5,272 nucleotides of DNA from positions 1-5,272 of the forward strand of contig CAYXVE010000115.1 in the NCBI GenBank assembly GCA_964468435.1. The letters run 5' to 3'. This document shows, one piece after another, positions 1-5,272 of the stretch (the first letter of the stretch is position 1; each line of letters starts with the position of its first letter). A model generated the notes under the pieces. The model did not search any database, had not been told where the DNA came from, and saw only the letters and a program-made list of their open reading frames with translations. The translations under genes were made by a program, and so were the position numbers. This DNA is from JBCCTX01 sp964468435 (lineage in GTDB: Bacteria > Bacteroidota > Bacteroidia > J057).

Positions 1-3
1 ATC

Positions 4-96
4 CATGGCCTGGAACTACGAAAACATTACTGTGCATGGCCTGGAACTACGAAAATATTACTGTCTATGGCGTGGAATTGCGTTTGCAAAACTCAC
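4..96. repeat. Short tandem repeat, 31-bp period, two good copies plus one decayed copy
   Basis: Two near-identical 31-bp units lie at 4-34 and 35-65. Both begin CATGGCCTGGAACTACG and differ at only two positions (C/T at unit position 22 and G/C at position 31). A third unit in register at 66-96 keeps 13 of its first 17 bases (TATGGCGTGGAATTGCG) and then diverges. The array begins within 3 bp of the window edge, so more copies may lie to the left. A period of 31 is not a multiple of three, so this is not a coding repeat, and there are no spacers, so it is not a CRISPR array. It sits downstream of the HdeD-like gene. Function unknown; it may be a remnant of a dispersed intergenic repeat or a slippage-generated duplication. 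The rest of bases 1-119 shows no gene. Confidence 0.85.
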
Positions 97-119
97 TCAT
101 GACTGCTATATGCGCGTGA

Positions 120-692
120 TCAGTCGATGTAGATATAGGTTCCGCTATCCGTCTGTTTATTGATGTTGCGGATGCGGAAAGAGTGATAAATCATCATCCC
201 TCCAATGATGATCGCGGCTATACCAGCGAGTGCAGTAAATATTTTGGCGCCTTCAAAGGGTTTAATCGCTATGAGTAATCCAAAGGCGAGTGATAGTATG
301 CCACCTACCAGGCTCAGTTGCCAGCCGGGAAGTAAGTCCCGGAACTTGATAGCTCCTGCTATATATATGATGCCCATGAAAATGGCCCAGATAGCCAGTA
401 GAATAAAAAATAGTGTAACAGTAGCTCCCGGGAAGAAGATTAGGGATATACCTACAAGGATATCAAGGACTCCTTCAAGTACCCAGCCCTTCCACGCCCG
501 GTTGCTGCGTAAATGTGAAACAGCTCCGATGATCAATAATATTCCGCCTATCAATGCGATTACCCCAAACACAGTGGCCAAGGTTACGATGGCAACATCA
601 GGGGTAAAGAGTGCAAATAAGCCGAATAGTACTGCAATAGCACCTTTGATGGTAAGTAGCCACCAGTGTTGATATATTCTGATAGATGTCAT
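120..692 (-). CDS. HdeD/DUF308 family membrane protein
   Basis: Predicted 190-residue inner-membrane protein of the HdeD (DUF308) family. E. coli HdeD is linked to acid resistance at high cell density; the biochemical role of the family is not established. The sequence is almost entirely hydrophobic, with about six membrane segments (roughly residues 10-30, 34-58, 68-88, 90-115, 124-144 and 148-171) and a short polar C-terminal tail. Three two-helix units repeat at 57-residue spacing: G17/G24/P31, G74/G81/P88 and G131/G138/P145, with further glycines at 50, 107 and 164, as expected for this repeat family. I chose the ATG at 692 rather than the in-frame TTG nine bases upstream; there is no clear ribosome-binding site for either, as is usual in Bacteroidota. 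The gene follows two universal stress protein genes on the same strand after 48 bp, so it is probably the last gene of a stress operon. Family assignment is firm; the specific function is inferred. Confidence 0.9.
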   Translation of the reverse strand: MTSIRIYQHWWLLTIKGAIAVLFGLFALFTPDVAIVTLATVFGVIALIGGILLIIGAVSHLRSNRAWKGWVLEGVLDILVGISLIFFPGATVTLFFILLAIWAIFMGIIYIAGAIKFRDLLPGWQLSLVGGILSLAFGLLIAIKPFEGAKIFTALAGIAAIIIGGMMIYHSFRIRNINKQTDSGTYIYID

Positions 693-740
693 GGTAAGCA
701 AGTTAGTTTTTTGTGATTATTCGATAAAAATCAACCATGG

Positions 741-1616
741 TTACATGTGAAAAATGAGTAATGGACGAGAAATATGTAATAGTAGTTTCTTGGTATGACT
801 GGGATTAAGCAATTTACCCAGGAGTTTGCGCTTGTGAGTACCTAGTACAACCAGGTCTATATTTTCTTTTTCTACATATTCCTCAATTGCTTTGACCAGA
901 TCTTTGGAAACCAGTACATCGTATTTTACTGCTGATTGTGTACCGCTTTCTTCCATATGTGCTTTGAGCATATTCTGCATATATTTCAGGTGTTCATGGA
1001 TCACAATGCTATCCTGTTGCCCTACCACATGTATACAGTGAAAAGTAGGGTTGTCTTCGGCCAGGAAATGGTACATGCGAGTGAATACTTCTTTATCAGC
1101 GGGATCGAAGTCAGAAGCATATGCAACCTCCTGTATTCTCTCATACTTCTTATCCTCTGGAACTGTTAAAATAGGAACAGGAGTCTGAGAAATGAGGGAA
1201 GGAGCACTACTTCCCCATAGGAGTCTTCCCAGAAAATTGCGCTGCTTTACACCGATCACCATAAGGTCTGGCCGGAAATCCGCTACGAGATCTATCACCT
1301 GTTTGACGGGTTCACCTACCAGTGTCTCTCCCTGAATCTCAATAGCATGTTTCCGGGTCTTAGCTTTTTCGCGGATATCATCAACTAATTTTTGCATATT
1401 TTCCCGGGCTTCTTTTTCCAACTCATCCTGTGCTGCCTGAGTGGAAGTTACAGGGGTATACATACCATAAGAAGGTATAGTATGTTCCGGAACAGGGAAA
1501 TACACGACATGTACCAATTGAATCTCGACCTCCCATTTTTCAGTCCAGGCCATTGTATAAGTTATAGCCTGTTCAGATGCATCAGAGAAATCTACAGGTA
1601 TCAGTATCTTTTTCAT
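741..1616 (-). CDS. Universal stress protein, tandem UspA domains (downstream copy)
   Basis: A 291-residue cytoplasmic protein built of two UspA domains, about residues 1-153 and 160-291, the usual size for tandem-domain Usp proteins. The first domain opens with KKILIPVDFSD, with D9 at the nucleotide-contact position, and the second with VAYASDFDP (D169). The Usp nucleotide loop is normally G-x2-G-x9-G-S/T. Here domain 1 reads G122-V-K-Q125, then nine residues, then G135-S136, so the second glycine is Q. Domain 2 reads G259-T-H-K262, nine residues, P272-S273, so two positions are changed. Classical ATP binding is therefore doubtful, at least in domain 2. Usp proteins act in survival under starvation and other stresses, but no partner can be named here. 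The ATG at 1616 starts 6 bp after the stop of the other Usp gene, suggesting translational coupling within one mRNA; the HdeD-like gene follows. Confidence 0.93.
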   Translation of the reverse strand: MKKILIPVDFSDASEQAITYTMAWTEKWEVEIQLVHVVYFPVPEHTIPSYGMYTPVTSTQAAQDELEKEARENMQKLVDDIREKAKTRKHAIEIQGETLVGEPVKQVIDLVADFRPDLMVIGVKQRNFLGRLLWGSSAPSLISQTPVPILTVPEDKKYERIQEVAYASDFDPADKEVFTRMYHFLAEDNPTFHCIHVVGQQDSIVIHEHLKYMQNMLKAHMEESGTQSAVKYDVLVSKDLVKAIEEYVEKENIDLVVLGTHKRKLLGKLLNPSHTKKLLLHISRPLLIFHM

Positions 1617-1622
1617 ATGACA

Positions 1623-2456
1623 TTATTTTTCCTGGTGAAAAGCAAGTAATGGTTTGACCGTGTACAGGCTCATTTCTTCCGTGGTACTATCACTTATCCA
1701 GCGAGCAATGAAATCTCTTTCGTGAGTTGTCATGGCCAGCAAGTCAGCCTTTTGTTCATAACTGAATGTCTGTAAACCTGCGATGATATCGCTGTGTGTC
1801 ATGGCATACCAACCCACTGTTTGAACATCACCATCGATCCGGAAAGGTTGTTCTATCCTTGCATATGTGTAATCTATATCCGTGTGTTCGTTTTCTTCGA
1901 TATGGACGATGGAGAGCATGGCACCTAGTTGATGTACCCATTCCAGTAGTTTTCCTACGTGGGACATTTGTTCAGGATCAAAAGAAGTAGCATAAGCAAT
2001 ATGCTTGATTTCTTTATATTTAACTGGATAGGGGATAGCTAGTACGGGACATTGAGCCTCCTGGATAACTTGTCGGGTTTCACTACCATAATCCTTTTCC
2101 TCCTCACTGTCTATGCCCATTGTGCCCATTACAACAAGTTGATAATTCGGGCTTTGGCTGGCAATGATATGTGAAGCTTTACCTTCTTCCAGAAGGAATG
2201 AGACAGGAACATCTTTATGTGTTTCCTGTATGGCTTCCGTACCATAACTTTCAAAAGCCTCAAAAGCTTCATCCACCTGCTTTTGGTGGAGAAGATCTAC
2301 AATATGTGGTAACTCGAAATCCCTAACGACAGGATTTTCAGGATATACATGTAGTAAGGTAACAGAAGCATTGAGTTTCTCAGCCAGATGAAGCCCATAC
2401 AAAAAGGCGTTGTGAGCGTTATCAGTAAAATCAGTAGGAATGAGTATTTGCATCAT
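1623..2456 (-). CDS. Universal stress protein, tandem UspA domains (promoter-proximal copy)
   Basis: A 277-residue cytoplasmic protein with two UspA domains, about residues 1-143 and 150-277. The N-terminus MMQILIPTDFTD places D9 in the usual nucleotide-contact strand. Domain 1 has an intact loop, G111-T-M-G114, nine residues, G124-S125, matching the G-x2-G-x9-G-S pattern of ATP-binding Usp proteins. Domain 2 opens with IAYATSFDP and has lost the loop: the matching segment near residues 242-257 (MTTHERDF onward) lacks the glycines. I start at the ATG at 2456, the first of two adjacent ATGs (the other at 2453), because the UspA fold begins right there; an in-frame GTG at 2483 would add nine residues outside the domain. 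It is the first gene of the minus-strand set, divergent from purC. It shares architecture but only modest similarity with its neighbour, so the pair looks like an old duplication. Role in stress tolerance is inferred from the family. Confidence 0.92.
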   Translation of the reverse strand: MMQILIPTDFTDNAHNAFLYGLHLAEKLNASVTLLHVYPENPVVRDFELPHIVDLLHQKQVDEAFEAFESYGTEAIQETHKDVPVSFLLEEGKASHIIASQSPNYQLVVMGTMGIDSEEEKDYGSETRQVIQEAQCPVLAIPYPVKYKEIKHIAYATSFDPEQMSHVGKLLEWVHQLGAMLSIVHIEENEHTDIDYTYARIEQPFRIDGDVQTVGWYAMTHSDIIAGLQTFSYEQKADLLAMTTHERDFIARWISDSTTEEMSLYTVKPLLAFHQEK

Positions 2457-2550
2457 AAGATGAAATTGATTTCCAATCAGCACAAATGCGATGACTCTGT
2501 ATCAGATTGATATATGATTTTTCTCATGAAAAGTATCTACATTTGTGTAT
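2457..2550. promoter_or_regulatory. Divergent promoter region between the stress operon and purC
   Basis: This 94-bp gap must hold the start signals for both directions. It contains a perfect 8-bp inverted repeat, CACAAATG at 2481-2488 and CATTTGTG at 2540-2547, each arm placing a TTTG toward the gene it faces. The rightward arm is part of a full TAnnTTTG element; the leftward arm reads GCATTTG with CG in place of TA. Two smaller symmetries lie inside: GAAAT-TG-ATTTC at 2462-2473, in the probable leader of the stress gene, and TTTTC-TCAT-GAAAA at 2519-2532. Either could bind a regulator, but arms of five bases can arise by chance in AT-rich DNA. No riboswitch-like structure is evident. Confidence 0.55.
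2538..2545 (+). promoter_or_regulatory. Putative Bacteroidota -7 promoter element (TACATTTG) for purC
   Basis: TACATTTG matches the TAnnTTTG -7 consensus of the primary sigma factor of Bacteroidota at every fixed position and lies 5 bp before the purC ATG. A matching -33 TTG/TTTG is not visible at the normal distance; the nearest upstream ATTG, at 2506-2509, is about 28 bp away and the expected place holds a T run. If this is the true -7 box, transcription starts within a few bases of the ATG. The motif is short, so this is a prediction. Confidence 0.5.
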
Positions 2551-3501
2551 ATGGATGCAATAAAGACCACTCATTTTCAATTTCCACATCAGATTGCAAA
2601 GTACGAGGGAAAAGTACGTGATGTTTATAATATTAATGAAGAAATATTGGTGATCGTAGCTACAGATCGCATCTCAGCTTTCGACCATATTTTACCCAAT
2701 GCAATACCCCATAAAGGACAGGTCCTCAATCAGACAGCAGCTCACTTCTTCGAAGCTACTAAAGATTATGCTCCCAGCCATGTATTGGCGGTTCCCGATC
2801 CCAATGTCACCATAGGGCGCATGTGTAAGCCATACCCCATTGAGGTCATCGTAAGGGCATATCTGGCCGGACATGCCTGGAGGGAATATGATGCCGGTAG
2901 GCGTTTTCTATGTGGAATAGAACTCCCGGAGGGATTGAAGGAAAATGATCCCTTACCTGAACCTATCATTACACCCAGTACTAAGTCCGTTATTGGGCAT
3001 GATGAAGATATATCTGAGCATGAAATTTTGAAAGCCAAAATACTTGAGCCAGAAGAATGGGAAGAAATCAAGCATTACGCCATGTCTCTTTTTAAGAAAG
3101 GGACAGAAATGGCCAATGAGCGAGGATTGATTTTGGTCGATACCAAGTATGAGTTCGGGTATTACGATGATCATGTCTATGTCATTGACGAAATTCATAC
3201 GCCTGATTCATCGCGGTACTTCTATCAGGAGGGATATGAGGAACTTCAGTCTGCGGGTGAGCCACAGCCTCAACTCTCAAAGGAATTTGTGCGAAAATGG
3301 TTGATGAGCAAAGGTTTTCAAGGGAAAGAAGGGCAGGAAATGCCTACAATGGATCATGCCTTTGTTAAGGTTGTGAGCGACCGCTATATCGAATTGTATG
3401 AGACTGTTACGGGAAAAGAATTTATCCCTGTCGATACTTCCAATCTGGAAGAGCGGATCATGGATCACACACTGCCGGTGTTGAAAGAACTACTTTTATA
3501 A
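2551..3501 (+). CDS. purC: Phosphoribosylaminoimidazole-succinocarboxamide synthase (SAICAR synthetase)
   Basis: A 316-residue cytoplasmic enzyme of de novo purine synthesis that joins CAIR and L-aspartate with ATP to give SAICAR. Recognisable motifs, in order: YEGKVRDVY (18-26) at the ATP site, ATDRISAFD (37-45), HKGQVLNQ (54-61), the first family signature around IEVIVRAYLAGHAW (97-110), TPSTKS with the following HDED (141-153), the second signature LVDTKYEFG (195-203) and the catalytic DEIHTPDSSR (213-222). The first signature ends in GH rather than the GS of many bacterial enzymes, and the protein is longer than the roughly 240-residue E. coli type, resembling the longer form seen in Bacteroidota and fungi. 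The ATG at 2551 is preferred to an in-frame GTG two codons upstream, which overlaps the putative -7 box. Single-gene unit: divergent from the stress genes, with its own probable terminator, converging on cysN. Intact. Confidence 0.98.
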   Translation: MDAIKTTHFQFPHQIAKYEGKVRDVYNINEEILVIVATDRISAFDHILPNAIPHKGQVLNQTAAHFFEATKDYAPSHVLAVPDPNVTIGRMCKPYPIEVIVRAYLAGHAWREYDAGRRFLCGIELPEGLKENDPLPEPIITPSTKSVIGHDEDISEHEILKAKILEPEEWEEIKHYAMSLFKKGTEMANERGLILVDTKYEFGYYDDHVYVIDEIHTPDSSRYFYQEGYEELQSAGEPQPQLSKEFVRKWLMSKGFQGKEGQEMPTMDHAFVKVVSDRYIELYETVTGKEFIPVDTSNLEERIMDHTLPVLKELLL

Positions 3502-3530
3502 ATCCTGTTAGCTCATATTCGATGGATTGA

Positions 3531-3597
3531 AGCTGGTAGGTCTGCGTAGTTCACCCTTCGCATACTTTTGCATTTCTACCAGCTATAGCTTTTTTTC
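3531..3597 (+). terminator. Probable terminator of purC, long-loop hairpin with T tract
   Basis: AGCTGGTAG (3531-3539) pairs perfectly with CTACCAGCT (3576-3584), and G3540-T3575 can add a wobble pair. The enclosed bases hold a second short stem, TGCG (3543-3546) with CGCA (3559-3562). The arm is followed by ATAGC and a run of seven T (3590-3596). The closing arm also belongs to a perfect 10-bp palindrome AGCTATAGCT (3581-3590). A 36-base enclosed region is long for an intrinsic terminator. The minus-strand reading lacks a T tract, so it is not an evident terminator for cysN. Confidence 0.6.
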
Positions 3598-3599
3598 TT

Positions 3600-4856
3600 C
3601 TAATTATCCATTCTGTCTATAATCATACCAGCAGCTACTGTCTCATGCGTAAATTCATCAACGAGAATCACACTCCCCGTTGTGCGGTTTCGCTTGTATT
3701 CATCACGTGTTAGTGGTACGGAAGTACGTATCAATACCCTCCCGATATCGTTTAAACCGATATTTTTATCATTTTCCACACGATGAAGTGTGTTGATATC
3801 CACTTTGTACCGTATATCTTTGATGATACATCTTCCATCTTTGGAGGTGTGTCTGATAATATACTTACCTTTATGCTTAAGCGGTTTATCATTCATCCAG
3901 CAAAGCATTAACTCGATATCCTGATCTACTTCAGGTTGATTTTGCGGCTTCACGATCATATCGCCTCTACTGATATCAATGTCATCCTCCAGTCTTATGG
4001 TTACAGACATGGGGGGAAATGCCTCACTTAAGGGACCCTCAAACGTATCAATCGACTTAATCCGGGAAGTAAAGCCAGAAGGTAGCACTACCACCTTATC
4101 TCCGGGTTTGAATACCCCTCCAGCCACACGACCTGCATATCCTCTATAATCTGGATACTGCTCTGACTGAGGTCTAATCACATATTGTACAGGGAATCGG
4201 CTATCAACAAAGTTCAGGTCGTAGGTTAGGTGTATGTCTTCCAGGGTATACAGAAGGGTAGGTCCCTTGTACCAGTCCATATTTTCAGAGTGATTCACCA
4301 CATTGTCTCCCTTTAGTGCACTGATAGGGATAAAACGAATATCGGGTACATCCAGTTTGGAGGAGAAAGATTCATATTGAGCCTTGGTTTTCTCATAGAT
4401 CTCTTTAGAATAATCCACCAGATCCATCTTATTGATAGCAATAATCAGGTGTTTGATTCCTAGTAGAGAGGCTATGAATGAATGGCGCCGGGTTTGTTCG
4501 ACAACGCCGTTTCTGGCATCAATCAAAATGATTGCGAGATTGACCGTGGAGGCACCTGTGACCATGTTGCGGGTGTACTGAATATGTCCAGGAGTATCGG
4601 CGAGAATAAATTTTCGTTTAGGTGTTGCAAAATAGCGATAGGCTACGTCTATCGTAATCCCTTGTTCGCGTTCTGCTTTTAGACCGTCAGTCAATAATGC
4701 AAGGTCAAAGTAATCGTCTCCACGATTTTTACTGGTATTCTCTACAGATTCCAGTTGATCTTCAAAAATGGATTTGGTGTCATAGAGCAATCGTCCGATG
4801 AGTGTACTCTTTCCATCATCCACACTCCCTGCAGTCGAAAAGCGAAGTAAATCCAT
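3600..4856 (-). CDS. cysN: Sulfate adenylyltransferase subunit 1 (ATP sulfurylase GTPase subunit)
   Basis: A 418-residue GTPase subunit of ATP sulfurylase. With CysD it makes adenosine 5'-phosphosulfate from sulfate and ATP, GTP hydrolysis driving the reaction, in assimilatory sulfate reduction in the cytoplasm. The N-terminal G domain belongs to the EF-Tu class: P-loop G10-SVDD-G15-K16-S17, EREQGITID (62-70) with switch T68, DTPGH (87-91), NKMD (142-145) and SAL (179-181). Residues from about 215 on form the two beta-barrel domains typical of elongation-factor-like GTPases, ending GMIIDRMDN. There is no fused CysC (APS kinase) domain, since the protein ends at the length of a plain CysN; an APS kinase, if present, must be encoded elsewhere. 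The ATG at 4856 gives the standard N-terminus MDLLRFSTAGSVDDGKST. It follows cysD after 65 bp of very AT-rich DNA (12 G/C of 65) on the same strand. All motifs are intact. Confidence 0.97.
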   Translation of the reverse strand: MDLLRFSTAGSVDDGKSTLIGRLLYDTKSIFEDQLESVENTSKNRGDDYFDLALLTDGLKAEREQGITIDVAYRYFATPKRKFILADTPGHIQYTRNMVTGASTVNLAIILIDARNGVVEQTRRHSFIASLLGIKHLIIAINKMDLVDYSKEIYEKTKAQYESFSSKLDVPDIRFIPISALKGDNVVNHSENMDWYKGPTLLYTLEDIHLTYDLNFVDSRFPVQYVIRPQSEQYPDYRGYAGRVAGGVFKPGDKVVVLPSGFTSRIKSIDTFEGPLSEAFPPMSVTIRLEDDIDISRGDMIVKPQNQPEVDQDIELMLCWMNDKPLKHKGKYIIRHTSKDGRCIIKDIRYKVDINTLHRVENDKNIGLNDIGRVLIRTSVPLTRDEYKRNRTTGSVILVDEFTHETVAAGMIIDRMDN

Positions 4857-4921
4857 ATATTATGAGTATTTGATTTTAAAGTTATTGAAAATTAAATTGT
4901 AATGTTAACACAGTACTTTGA

Positions 4922-5272
4922 CTAGAAATATCCCTGTTTTTTTCTGTCCTCCATGGCGCTATCCGATCGCTTATCATCCGCACGAGCGCCGCGCTCGGTA
5001 ATACGTGTAGCCGCAATCTCTTCAATGATATCATCAATTGTTCTGGCGGTTGACAGTACTGCTCCGGTGCAGGTAGCATCTCCAAGGGTGCGAAAGCGTA
5101 CTTCTCGTTCTTCGTATTGCTCACCAGTTTCGAGTGAAATGAAAGGAGTATCCGCAAGGAGGACTCCATTTCGTTGAACAACCTTGCGTTTGTGCGCAAA
5201 GTACAGGCTGGGAAGTTCGATATTTTCCGATTTGAGATACATCCATACATCCAACTCAGTCCAGTTGCTGAT
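4922..5272 (-). CDS. cysD: Sulfate adenylyltransferase subunit 2, C-terminal part (cut by window edge)
   Basis: The last 116 residues of CysD, the catalytic subunit of ATP sulfurylase that adenylates sulfate in complex with CysN. The frame stays open through the right edge of the window, so the N-terminal part, about 185 residues including the PP-loop nucleotide site, lies outside. The visible part starts ISNWTELDVW and carries the family-typical YLKSENIELPSLYFAHKRK (12-30), VRFRTLGDATCTGAV (58-72) and the conserved tail from TERGARADD (92-100) to DRKKQGYF (109-116). An apparent start at 5254 is an internal TTG inside TELDVW, not a real start. It is upstream of cysN in the same operon; other sulfate-assimilation genes would be expected further upstream but cannot be seen. 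Confidence 0.97.
   Translation of the reverse strand: MSNWTELDVWMYLKSENIELPSLYFAHKRKVVQRNGVLLADTPFISLETGEQYEEREVRFRTLGDATCTGAVLSTARTIDDIIEEIAATRITERGARADDKRSDSAMEDRKKQGYF

Noticed and set aside
4..96. A possible CRISPR array or the edge of a mobile element
   Set aside because: The units abut with no spacers, the third unit is decayed, and there is no cas gene, transposase or terminal inverted repeat nearby.
205..672. A 155-codon plus-strand open frame opposite the HdeD-like gene
   Set aside because: It mirrors a clear membrane-protein gene, and its translation has no recognisable domain; it is a shadow of the other strand.
733..742. AACCATGGTT palindrome overlapping the stop codon of the downstream Usp gene, considered as a terminator
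   Set aside because: A gapless palindrome leaves only a three-pair stem once a loop is allowed, and no strong hairpin precedes the following T run; it is probably chance.
2457..2483. An extended N-terminus of the promoter-proximal Usp protein from a GTG at 2483
   Set aside because: The added nine residues precede the beta strand with which UspA domains begin, and this GTG lies in the likely promoter; the ATG at 2456 fits better.
2766..3198. Minus-strand open frames inside purC
   Set aside because: They lie opposite conserved PurC motifs and have no recognisable content, so they are shadows of purC.
3531..3597. The convergent hairpin as a bidirectional terminator that also ends cysN
   Set aside because: On the minus strand the stem is followed by TCAATCC rather than a T tract, so only the plus-strand direction is supported.
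4882..5250. A 122-codon minus-strand open frame overlapping cysD
   Set aside because: It runs in a different frame from the unmistakable CysD C-terminus and extends across the cysD-cysN gap; its translation resembles nothing.

Overview
The window reads as chromosomal DNA of a member of the Bacteroidota, most likely from the Cytophagia/Chitinophagia side of the phylum, although the order cannot be settled from this sequence. The reasons are the style of the proteins (a long PurC with GH where many relatives have GS, a stand-alone CysN with the segment GITIDVAYRYF, and tandem-domain universal stress proteins), the absence of clear Shine-Dalgarno sequences before the starts, and a TAnnTTTG element, the -7 promoter motif of this phylum, directly before purC. 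There is no sign of phage, transposase, integrase or CRISPR. About 86% of the window is protein-coding.

Layout from left to right. Bases 1-119 are non-coding and carry a short tandem repeat with a 31-bp period. Bases 120-2456 hold a three-gene set read on the minus strand (order of transcription: a two-domain universal stress protein, a second two-domain universal stress protein, then an HdeD/DUF308-type membrane protein). The first two genes are 6 bp apart and the third follows after 48 bp, so this looks like a small stress-response operon. Bases 2457-2550 form a compact divergent promoter region. Bases 2551-3501 hold purC on the plus strand, encoding SAICAR synthetase of purine biosynthesis, followed by a probable terminator at 3531-3597. 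Bases 3600-5272 hold the end of a sulfate-activation operon on the minus strand: the 3' part of cysD, cut by the right edge of the window, and a complete cysN. cysN and purC converge.

Functionally the window has three unrelated units: stress (usp-usp-hdeD-like), purine synthesis (purC) and assimilatory sulfate activation (CysD and CysN together form ATP sulfurylase, with CysN supplying GTP hydrolysis). Nothing here amounts to a new system. The points most worth a second look are the 31-bp repeat at the left edge, a symmetric pair of 8-bp elements in the divergent promoter that may make the purC mRNA almost leaderless, a promoter-like motif inside the loop of the purC terminator, and the unequal state of the nucleotide-binding motifs in the two stress proteins.
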